DNA from: CAZQGO01 sp964593065 | GTDB taxonomy: Bacteria > Oederibacteriota > JAAXVQ01 | Assembly (NCBI GenBank): GCA_964593065.1 | Contig: CAZQGO010000003.1 | Location: 1-64,000 of the forward strand | Direction: 5' to 3' | Length of the DNA: 64,000 nucleotides | The notes under the pieces: generated by a model | The model's input: only the letters and a program-made list of their open reading frames with translations | Told to the model about the DNA's origin: nothing | The model's database searches: none | In this document: piece by piece, positions 1-11,000 of the stretch | Layout of the letters: each line of letters begins with the position of its first letter | How positions within the stretch are numbered: the stretch's first letter is position 1 | Made by a program: the position numbers and the translations under genes

Positions 1-175
1 CGCCCGCGAACGTCCCCCGCTCGAACGCCCACGTCAGGTATGGGAAAATAAAGGTAACCGTGATCAGCAGGGAGATGATTTTCCCCCAGTGCTTCAGGCG
101 CGGTTTTTCCCAAGCGGATAGCAGCAACATATCCGGATCCTTTTGGTCGGGTTCGGTCTGTGTCAAGTGATGCAT
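1..175 (-). CDS. Start of a second giant membrane-anchored protein (partial, runs off the left edge)
   Basis: An open frame of 58 codons starts at the ATG at 175-173 and reaches the window edge without a stop. Its residues about 32-54 hold a hydrophobic segment ending in TFIFPYLTWAFE. The same 12 residues end the N-terminal membrane segment of the 35.8 kb gene just upstream, followed in both by a T-F pair (ERGTF against ESSTF). The two nucleotide stretches are also visibly related (1-90 against about 35870-35930). The gap to the stop of the upstream giant gene is 66 bp, so co-transcription is likely. A purine-rich stretch (GGGGAAGAGG) ends 3 bases before the ATG and could serve for ribosome binding; a second ATG lies 15 codons inside. 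I infer a paralogous giant gene. Its length and cargo domains are outside the window, so only the shared head is seen. Confidence 0.75.
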   Translation of the reverse strand, partial: MHHLTQTEPDQKDPDMLLLSAWEKPRLKHWGKIISLLITVTFIFPYLTWAFERGTFAG

Positions 176-241
176 GGCCCTCTTCCCCACTGCTTTCGGC
201 ACGTTACAAAAATCGAGTTACCCTGCGGGCGGTTCCGCAGC

Positions 242-2040
242 TTAAGCCGCTTGCGCGCTCAGCCTCCGCGGCCTGGGAAGCGGTTGGAACCGCGGCCGCC
301 AATCCGTATTCACGGGTAAGGCACGCAGCACATTTTTCAATGTCCGCAATAATTCGCGGTTTTGCGGTTCGAACATCACGCCGGGCAGCAGAATTTCCTC
401 GTGTTGAACCCCCGCCGGCGGCCGGGTCCAGACAAAGGCCGGTTGTCCCGACAGGGCTGGTATCCGCCGGCACAGTTCGCTCACGGTGGCCAGGCTGGCT
501 GCCGGATCGGGCGCCGTGCGGATTTCCCGCACCCAGGCGGCAGACAGGGCCCTGGTATTTTCCCGGTTGGGCGCGCGCAGCCACGCGCCATACGCCCGCG
601 CCAGCACGCCGGCGCTGTCCGGTCCCGCCTGCCTGAGACTGGCGGCCAGGCTGGAGGAATCGCCCGCCAGGTAATGACGCACGTATCCGTACGCGTCCGC
701 CGTCCGCCACGCGGCATGCATCCATCTCGCCAGCGGACCGTGCCGGACGGACGGCCGGGCGCGCGCCAGTTCCCGGCGTTGCCGGTCGTAATAACGGCGC
801 AGGTGGTATTCCAGCAGCAGGCTGAGCAGGCTCTGGCGCCAGGCGGATCCGGACTGGGCTTGCAGCAAACTGTCCGGCAGGTAAATCACCGGCTCGCCCG
901 TGGCCGGACCGGTTTCGACCCGCCCCAGCACCGATGCCAGCCGCCGCCGGAGAGGCAGGTCCGAGAGTCCGAACACCTCCGTGCGGGGCCGAAGATAATT
1001 TCCCGCGCCGTACCGGGCGAATATTTCCGCCGCGATTTCGTCCGCGTCCACGGCCAGCAATTGTCTTTGCAGTTCGGCCCGCGTGACGGACCGTGTTTCG
1101 CCGGAACGCCAAGCCCATAGCCAGACGCCGAACAGGCCGGCCGCCAGACCCAGGGCGAGACGGAACAGCGGAACCGTACCCGCAAGGGGCAAGCCCGCGG
1201 CCGGTTGTCTCCAACCCGTTTCCAGCGCGCCGAATACCAGCCCGTTCAGGACAATCTGCATGGTCCGGTCAAACGCGGCGCGGGACCGGCGCAACGGAAC
1301 ATTGGGCTCAACCGGCGGAAGGACTTCAGGGCGGAGCGCCCCCTGGTTTCCCCCTCCCGGCGGTCCGGTCCGGTCCGGTGCGGACGGCAGCCCCGCGGTG
1401 CCGGACAAGGAATCTCCCAAGCGCTGCAATTGCGCGCGCAGGCGGTCCCGTTCCGCGAGTACCTCTGCCAGGTCTCCGGGGAGACCGGCGGCAAAGCGCC
1501 GTTGCAGCATCGCTCGCTGCCATTCCTGGCCGTCCTGCCGGTTGTTTTGCGCCTTCAGGAATTCGCCTGCCAGCACCAGGCCTTCGGATTGAAGCAGATC
1601 CGCCATCGCCACGTTATCGCCCGGATCCATACCGGCGGCTTCCGCCTTGTCCCTGAGCTGATTGATCAACTGCGGGGGCACGTTGTGGTTCACCGCATCC
1701 CGGTACCCGGGGCGATCATGGATGCCCGCGCCTGAATCCAGCCATTGCTGGAGGCTGACACCTGCCGCATCGGCCAGGAATTGTTCCAGGCGGCGTAAGT
1801 GCGCGAGCAGCGCATCCACCTGCTTCTCCGGTTGCGTTTTTTCCGGCGGGATCTGAACCCCAGCCGCGCCCGCAGGTATGCGTGGCAGGGGCGGAAGCCT
1901 CTTCCCGGCCAGCAAGTCGTCCAGCGAGGCCTGCCAGGGTTCGGCCAGACCTTCGAAGCGAATGCTCAGCCCGCGATGCGTTATCTCCACCGCGAGGATG
2001 GGAGGCAGCGCCTGCAGCTGGCGGAAGAATTGGTAGGCTT
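242..2040 (-). other. Giant protein, C-terminal ~600 residues: linker, one membrane segment, unrecognised tail
   Basis: A charged helical region (about 1.85-1.45 kb), a glycine/proline linker and one or two membrane segments (about 1.26-1.10 kb) precede a final domain. That domain includes PVIYLPDSLLQAQSGSAW, YHLRRYYDRQRREL and a WTRPPAGVQHEEILLPGVMF strand. I do not recognise it. The protein ends in a basic tail. Confidence 0.5.
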
Positions 2041-5000
2041 CGGCTTGAGCGTGCACATGGCGGCGGTTGCCGGCCATGAGCACCCGCAGCTCCTCCGGGG
2101 TCGGGGGCTTGTGCGTCTTGGGAACACGCGTGCCCTGGTCAATGTCACCGCCCGGTGCCGCGGGCCATTCCCCCGCCATGCCCAGCAGATCCCTCTCGTT
2201 GATCATGACGTTGGCCCCGGCCCGCGCCAGGACCATCAGCAATTTGTTCAGTTCCTGGAAATTTTCCTCCAGGCCCACTTCCCGCGCCCAGTCCCGCAGC
2301 GCGGTTTCGTCGAAAGTGCTGAGCCAGGCCACACGCGTGCTGTAGCCGGCGAAATAAAGCAGGATCCAGCGCAGGCAGTATTCCAAATACTCCGCGTTCT
2401 TGTTCCGGGCGTTTTCCTCGAATTCCTTGTAATAGATTTTTATGGCCGGATAATCGAATTCATCCAGGGGCAGGAATTCTTCGGGTTGGTAAGCGTAATA
2501 GGTTTCCAGCGTGAAATAAAACTTTTTTCCCTGGCTGGCGGCGTAGCGGACTGCACCCTGCATGACTTCGTTCAACAGGGAATAATCCGCGCCCTGGCGC
2601 ACATAATCATACATGCTCCCCTGTCTGAACTCCTGGGCCATGTCGATTCTCACGCCGTCGAAACCCAAATCCACCAGGCGGCGCAATTGGGCCGCGTAGA
2701 CTCCTTGCCAGTAGGCATATTTTCGCCGTTCCTGTTCCGTGCCGTCCTTTTTTCCGAAATCCGGCCGCAGCTGGTCCTGCGGATGCCAATACAAGGCTTT
2801 TTCCACGCAGACCCTGCGGCCGTCCGGCAGGTACAGGAGAATATATTTCTGCCCATAGGTCGGCTCATCGGGGTCATCCGGATGATCCTTATACATCATG
2901 AATTCCTGATCGCTCATCGCCGGATCGGGCAGCTCGCGCCAGAAGAACATGTCGAGATTCTCCGCGGTCACGCATTCCGGCGAGATCCAGGCGTAAAAAT
3001 CGCACAGGCTGCGGCCGCCGCGTTCATGGATGGCGTGGTTGATTTCCCGGATGTCCTCCGGAGGAAGATTGTAGTCCAAGGTTTCCAGGCCCTGGTGGGA
3101 AAAGGGACTGCCGTAGGTCTCGAAAGCCTCGATCTTTTCGCCTTCCGTCCCCTCGAATTCCGCTTTCTTGGTGAGGTAGCCCAGGCGCATGGTCATGACG
3201 GTTTGACCGGCTACGCGCATTTTCACCGCCAGGCACGGAACATCCGCCGGGAGGGGCCGGGCTTCCAGAATCTCGAGGTCGCGGCTCAGGCCCCGCGCCT
3301 GGATCTGGCGGTTCATTTCCTCCGCGATTTGCTCGGGAGCGAGTTTGACCAGTTCCGGGTAATCCAAGCCATGCACGATTTTGGCCAAGTCGGAAGTCTT
3401 CAAAAGATTGAAAAGATAGAAAGTCTGGTTCTGCTGGGGATTTGCGCCCTGCCGGGAAAAATACTCGTCCACGAGTCCCAATAGGTTTTCCTTGGCGCGG
3501 CCGGCATCGAATTCCGGCTTCCCGTCCGGACCCGGGCGCAGGCCTTCGCCTTGGCAGTTGAATACGGACATCAGTCCCAGGTTATCCGCTGAGGCGCCCT
3601 TCGTCAAGATCCCGCGGCCCAGCAACAGCATATTTTTCAAAAAGACCTGCCCGGGCGCGGCCAAGGTTTCAGATATTTTATCGGCCAGGTACCGCTGCCG
3701 GACCGGCGCCAAGCGCCCCAGGGAGGTCCGTAAAGCGGCCTCGTCGATTTCCATTGCCGCGCCCATTCCGCCGGCCGGAGGCAGGATGGCGGAAGCCAGG
3801 ATGCCCCCCAAGGCCGCGGGTGCCCAGACGAGCCCGGCGACCCAGGGCAGGATAAAAGCCGGTCTGGCCCAAACCGCCAGGTAAGGACTGGCAAGCCAGC
3901 GGCGCAAGCGTCCGCTCTCCGGAAACAACTCCTGATCGTGACTCAGGTGCAGGATCAGAGCCAGCCCCATGAAAACCAGCAACAGCGGCGGGGATACGCC
4001 CAGGGTCAACAACAGATACGGGGTGAACCAGGCCAAACGCTCCAGGGTCCGCAGCATGGATTTCCCCAAGTCGGCGGCTGCGAGCGCGTTATGGCCGCGG
4101 AGGTCCGCGATGAGCGCCAGCAGCTGGTGGGCCAGGGCGAAACCGCCTAAAACCGCCAGCAAGGTCACCGGCGTCAGGGTCAACCCCAAGGCGATCAAGG
4201 CCGGAATCTCCAGCAGCAGGCCCCGCCGGCCCCAGGCCAGCTGGCGCGCCAAGTCCCCGGGAAACAGGACGCGGGCGATCCAGAAGAATATGGAGTTTGG
4301 ATTCGTCTCATCCGGCCCGCGAATTTCCTCGGCCCGGGCCCGGTCTTCCTCAGTGATCCGCAGAGGCCAGATTCCCCGGATCGCCTCCGAGAGGTTCCGG
4401 TGCAGGGCCGGCCTGAATTGCGGCCGGTTGAAAACGAGGATTTTGTGCAATACTTGCTGCAGGGCCGCTTCCGGCCCGGTCAGGCCGGTGGCGGGTGTAT
4501 CCTGTGCCTGTCCCAGGCTCGGAGCCTCGAGGCGATTCAGGCTTGCCTGCCATTTTTCCAGGAGTTGCACCGCGGCCTGGTAGGCGGCGTCGAAGGGGTT
4601 GGGATGGTAGAGCGCGGCGAACAGGCGGAGCAGGGTCAGCTTGGCCGGTTCCAAAGCCAGGGCATTCGCGATGGCTTGGGCTCCGGCGTTCAAGGACGTT
4701 TCTGCCGCCCCGAGGCGCTCGGCTACGGCTTGAACTTCGAAAGACTCCGCCGCTGCGGATTCCAAAACCGATACCACGCGTGTGTAGGTCTCCACGCGCG
4801 CTTTGATCCGGTCGTTGGCTTCGCGGATCTCCTGCAGGACCTCCCGGGGCGTGGCCTGGTCGCCGGGAACGGCTTCCGCCATGCGGCGGACGTCCAGCAG
4901 GGCGGCTTCATCCAGGACCACAGGATACTCGTGGGAGTATGGTTCGTCTTCCGCTTGTTCGAATTGCCGTTGCAGGATGTGAATCAGCGAAGCCCGGCTT

Positions 5001-8000
5001 TCCAGGGCCTGGGCGAGTTCCTCGGCATCCTGGAGGGTCAACCCCGCGGGCTGCAAAACCGCGGGCAGTTCCTGGGCCACGAACGCGCGGATTTGTTTCA
5101 CCACCTCGCGCGCCACCTTGCCCTGGGAGCTGTCGAAGCTGTCGGCGAGGGCGGGCAGCACGACTTCCCGCACGAAGTGCCGGGCGTTGTCCGCGTCCAC
5201 CAAAATCCAATTCCGGGGCGGCGAGCCCGCGTCGATGACATTGAGGGTATCCCGGCGCAGGGTAAACAGGACCTCGATTTCCCGGTCCGCCAACCGCCAG
5301 CGGCGCACCCGCAGGATCCGGTATACGGGAGAGAAAAAGTAATTGCGGCCCTGGGCCTGAGCGGCAAAGCCGGACAAATAGTACCCGCGGGGCAGCAGGA
5401 AGGCATTCAAGCGCCCGATTTCCTGCAGGATGGGCTCGCGCAGGTCGGACCAATTTTCCTGTGTCAGGAATGAAGCCAGGTTTTCGGCCGCCAGCCCCAG
5501 CTCCGGATTTAATTCATAGGCGGCGCGGATCAAACCCGCCTGGGCATCCGTGACGCGCGTGACAGATGCTTCGCCCGTTTGCCGGGGAAGGATAGCCCGC
5601 AGAAACGACTCGTAATGATCCAGGAACGCCTCAAGCATACGGCCTTCGGAATCTCCACGCGCACCCCAGGGCAACGGCATCAGGGTCAAGGCCGCCAGCG
5701 TTCCGCCTCCGGCCGGCAGCCGGCCACCCAGCCAGTTGCTCACCGCAAAAACGATTCCCACGGCCGTCAGGGTGACCAATGTTGGATGTTTGCGGATGAA
5801 GAAGGAAACCCCGGCAAGCCAGCGTGCAAGCCTGGCCTGCAAGGACAAACCAGCGGCTTGGACCAGCACGGCGAGTTCTCTCACCGTGGCTTCAGCATGC
5901 CCCCGGCCCTGTGCCTCGTACAGTTCGTGCTGCAGGACCGCCAGCTGCGCCGGCAGCGGCAGGGCGCGGAAATTCCGGTGCAACCCCACCCGTCCCTCCG
6001 TGCCTTCCCCGACCAGGATCCCGGACGCCAGGCGCCGCCACCACGGCCGCTCGTCCGCCGCCAGAATATGGAATTCCGGCACGGACAGGTCCTCTGGAAC
6101 CGCGCCCAGCGCCTGCAGGCGTGCCAGCAACTGCCGCAGATACTCCGCATCCACCGGCGGCGTGTTTTTCCGGGACAAGAAGATAAGATAGATGAGCCGG
6201 GGGACATGGTAGAGTACCAGGCCCAGCCCGGCCACGGCGCCGAAAATCGGGGCCAGGGTGTGGAGCACGGCACCCGGTCCCAGGAACAGGCCCAGGGTGG
6301 CGCTCATCCAAGCCAGCAGCGCCGCACCGGCGCGCAGCGGTGAAATCCGCAATTTCCCCGCAGCCGCATAATCACGGCCATGGTCCGTTTGTTCTTCCCC
6401 GCCAGCGGGTGCCTGCTCCGGTTTCAGCCAGGAGCGCAGGCGTTCGCCCAGGTTGCCGCCGTTCACGCCAGGCCGCAGACCGACGGCGCGAGCCGGTTCC
6501 GCCTGGCGCGCCCGCAGCCGGTCCCAGCACCTTTTTTGCAGTCCGTGGAAAAGCAAGCGGTCGTACAGCGGGTCCGAATGTCCCAGCATCCCAAAATCGA
6601 TCAGGCGGGCGCGCACCGGATTCAGGCTCACCAGCACGTCTTCCTCCGACACGTCGCCGTGCACGAAGTCTTGGGCATGCAGCACGCCGAGTTGCCCTTC
6701 GATCTGCCGGAAAACTTCCGCCAGTTCGACCTCCGAAATCAGGCCGCGGGCGACGAGCCGTCCCAGCTGTTCCCCGGCCACGACCTCGCTCAAGTAGCCG
6801 ATGATTCTCCCTCCCCGGTTTTTCACGACCGCGTAAATTTGCGGTGCGATGCGGCGGTTCTCCCAGGCCAGGTCGCCGATGGCCCTGTAGTTGGCCAACA
6901 CGCCGCGGAGATTCTGCTCGATGGCGTACACATCCGAGGGATTGGTGCCCTGGCTGAGGAAGTGCAGCCAGTCCCTGGCATCCAGGGCCTGGTTGACCAC
7001 GTAGGCGCAAAGCCTGCCCTGATATTCGGCCCGGTACACGTTGGAATGATTGCCGGAACCGATTTTTCTCCGAATACGGATTTCCTCCGGCGAGGCGATG
7101 GGGTAGCGGTCCACCAGGGTGACATAAGGCCGATGGGGCCAGGTGGGTTTCAGCAGCACGGCGCCCAGCAGCGGGAGGAGCAGGCGCGCGTCGCCATGCA
7201 GGAATGCGAGCAGCAGCAGCGATCCGGCCAGAACACCGCGCAAACCTTTTATCCAGGAGCCGGGCAGTTGTTCACCGAGGGTTGCGGCGAGCGGCCGCAG
7301 CGCGCCCAGCATGCTCTCGCCGGCGCCGCGCAGCAGGCCGGATACGTCCGCCCAAGAAACGGAGCGCGGGCCGAGCAGCAGGTCTCGGTCGAAATACAAG
7401 TGGGCCGACGCCGCCGCCAGGGTGAAAACGGCCAGTACTCCGGGCAGGGCCGGCAACGACAGCAGGTAGTAGGGGAGGAACAAGGCCGCGCCCGCCAGCG
7501 CGGCCAGCCAGTCTCGGCCCTCGATCCTGCCGCGAGCCCGGTAGGCCGCCAGCAGGATCAGGCCCAGGTGGACCAGGGCCAGGGCGGCGAGAACCGCCAG
7601 GAGGGTCGCCGGCGTCAGGGTAAGGCCCATTACCACTAAGGCGGGGATTTCTGCTGCCAGCCAGCGCCGCCCCCATTTCATCTGCAGCATGACCTCGCCG
7701 GGCCGGAGCGCCCGCAGGATCCAGAACACCAGGGAATTTGCGCGCGTCGGGGCCGGGCCGGTCGCGGCGCCCTGTCCGCCCGGTGCCGGCAATTTACCTT
7801 GGAGCAAGATGAGGGTGAAGACTTTGGAAAACAGCACGCGGGCTACGCTCGCGGCCTTACCCTGATACCCCTGCGCCAGCACTTCCCAGGCGGGCCAATC
7901 CAATTGATGTCGGCGGACGAAATCCTGGTAATACTCCCGGTCGCGCACGAAACGTTCGATCAGGTTTTCGAGGCGGTTCAGCAGGAACGCCGCGTCCGTG

Positions 8001-11000
8001 ACTTCGGGCTGCCCCGCCGCGGCCTTGGCGAGATGCAACTGAGCGATCAAGTTGATGAGCGACGGCTCCCGGGTACTTTCGCGGGGAATGATTTCCAGCG
8101 TCTGCAGGATTCGAGCCCAGTCCGCGGCCACGGGCCGTCCGAAAACCTTGGCCAGTTTCGGCCCGTCCTGGGCATAGGCTTCCCAATCCACATCGGCTCC
8201 GTAATTCGACAGACAGATTTTCAGACTTCCGGGGTGAATGGCCAGGGTATGCACTTGGGCGCCGGGAAGGAGCCTGCTCAGTACGTGCGTGCTTGCTTGC
8301 AGCATGGCGGACCCGTTCCCTCTGCCTTGAAGCTTCTCGGACAAGGACACGGCGTCCAATCTGACGCCTCCCCGTCGGCCGACCGCGGGATCCAAGGTGT
8401 ACGCCTGGACGATCGGCGCCACATCCCCGATCCAGACTTCGGGATCCTCCAGGACCGCAGCTCCATGCCGGAGGATGGACAAGGGTCCCATCAACAGGAT
8501 GAATTTGACCTGCTCCGTGCCGGGAATGCGCTCCAGGATGCGCGCCGCGACCATGCCGTTCGTCCGCCCCGTCATGCGGGCCACGGCTTCAGGGTATCCG
8601 GCCAGGCTGTCCACGTCCAGGCGGGCGATGTTGCCATCGCCCTGGGCCGCCCGGTCCTTGGCCGCGATCCAGTCCGACAATTCCGGCCCGAGCCAGTCTT
8701 CCAGCGGGGTCTCGCGGATCGAGGCGATCAGTTCTTCCGGCCCGGGCCGGGTGTCCGGTTGCCAAACCGAACGCCAGCGGCGGGCCAGAGCGGAGGCCGC
8801 CGTTTGCGCGCTCAGCCTCAGCCACAGGGTGATTTCCCGCCACGAGGCCGCGGCGTGTCCCCGGCCCCGGGCTTCCATGAGCTCGTGCTGCAAGACCGCC
8901 ATTTGCGCAGGCAGCGGCAGGGCCCGGAAATTCCGGTGCAGCCCCACCCTGCCCTCCGCCCCTTCCCCGACTAAGACTCCGGACCACAGCCGCCGCCACC
9001 ACGGCCGCTCGTCGTCTGCCAGAACATGGAATTCCGGCGTCGGCTGGTCCATAGGAACCGCGCCCAAGTCCTGCAAGCGAGACAGCAATTGCTGCAGATA
9101 CTCCTGACTGACCGGCGGCGTGTTTTTCCGGGACAAATAGGCGAGATAGAGGAGACGCGGGAGGAAATAGGTGATCAGGCCCAGTCCCGCCACGGCGCCG
9201 AAGACCGGGGCCAGGGTGTGAAGCACGGCCCCTCTGCTCAGGGACAGACCCAGGAAGACACCCAGCGAGGCCAGCAGCGCCGCGCCGGCCTTGAACATGG
9301 AAACCCGTAAAGCGCCCGGCGCAACCTCTCCGTTTGACAGCTGCAGGTCGCCGTAAACCAGGGACATGACCGCAGCGGCCTGGGCCTCGCTGGCGTGATG
9401 CGGATCGCTGATGCCGAAGGCTTCCCAGGTCAGGCCGTGGTTCTGCAACGCCCGGGATACGGCCGCGGCCTGGCTTCTCAAGGCCCTGGACTGGGCTCCC
9501 TGGCTGCTGACCGCCATGACCCGGTTGAAAATCTGGTCCACCCCCTGCGGCGGAACGCCCCAGGAAGAGGTCAGGGTGATTTCCTGGGTCAGGACGTCAT
9601 CCCCCGTGGGTCCGTTGTACACCACGGCTTTGAGTTGGGGATGAGGAGCCCGCGGAATCGCGTCGTCGTTGCCGACCGAGAGAATTTCCTGGCCCTCGGC
9701 GTCGCGCAGGCGGATGGTGCGGGCCTCGTCTCCGAAATACACCACCACCACGTCCTCCGGGCGGACCCTGCTTTGCGCGGCGATCTCCTGGACGCTGCTG
9801 GTAATGCCGTTGGTCTTTTCACCGATGACGCCGTCGATCGTCCCCGGGCCCCAGGGTTGAAAAGAAGTATCCAGGCGTTTCACCCGCCGGAAGTAGGCCT
9901 CCAGGTCCTGTTTCTCCAGGTTCTGTAGCAATTGCAGAATAGCGGGTTTCTGCCGGTCGGGGACGATGAAACTCCGCTGGCTGCCGTCATCGGCCGTGAC
10001 GTTGATCCGCCAGGTCTCATGATTTCTCTCTACGTGGTTGCGCACCTGCCGGTACATCTTCCGGGGATTCTGCAACAGCAGCCTGGCCATGCCGGCCTGC
10101 AGGTTGCGTTTCGCCATGTCGGGGTCGAAGGCATTGCGGTCCGCTTTGCCGGCGTGCAATCCGATGGGCACGCAAGCGATGGTGGAATAACCCAGAATTT
10201 CATAGCGGAGGCCGCCGTCCGGCTCGTCCTCGACCCGTATGGCCGGGAATCGCCGCTCGATCTGGTCCTGCAGAGGGGGTTCGGGATGGGCCCCGGGCAT
10301 GGTCAGGCGGAAGGCCATTTCCGTCAGATCGGCGGAGGGGGCATCCATATAGGTCTGCGAGCGCGGCCAATGCCGCTGTGTCCTCTCGTCCCAAACATAC
10401 AGGTCATTGCCCGCAACCGTGCACACCAGGCTGTGCGTGAAATTATCCGGTTCCTCGTCGCCCGCGTCCAAAGGCACGCCGCTGATGGCGGCGGCCAATT
10501 CCTTGGTCAGCTTGCGCTGCATGAGAGGTTTCAGCATTTGGGATTGAACGAAAGGATAGCGGGAGCCCGTGAGAATGACTTTCCAGACGTCGGGATGAAC
10601 GGCGGCGTAGGCTTGGGTCTCGGAGGGTGTCAGGGTTTGACCGCGCCCGGTGGTGGTGCCGTCCATGTCCGCGATCAGCGCCAGTTTTTTCCCCTGGCGC
10701 AGAGTCTGGCGGGCCAGGCGCAGCACGGGAACGGCCAGCAGGAGCAGGTTCACACGTTCGCCCGCCGTAGGAGCGCCAACGGGGTCGGCGGCGCGGGGCA
10801 GTCTTTCCATGGCCAGTTCGTGCAGCAGCCATTGCCTCTGGACCTCGTCATATTCGTTTCTTCGGGGCGAAATGTCGCCGAGGTCGGCGGCGTTGGCGAT
10901 TTTTTGCAGGTGATATTCCATGGCGGCCTGCAGGAATTGGCTCCGCTCGCGGGGCGTGGCGCCCGCCTCGAACAGTTCGTACGGCAGCTGGATGACAATG

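Noticed and set aside
1799..3484. Long plus-strand open frame opposite the giant gene
   Set aside because: High GC at third positions opens frames on the other strand. The product has no recognisable fold and the minus strand carries the GH13-like domain.
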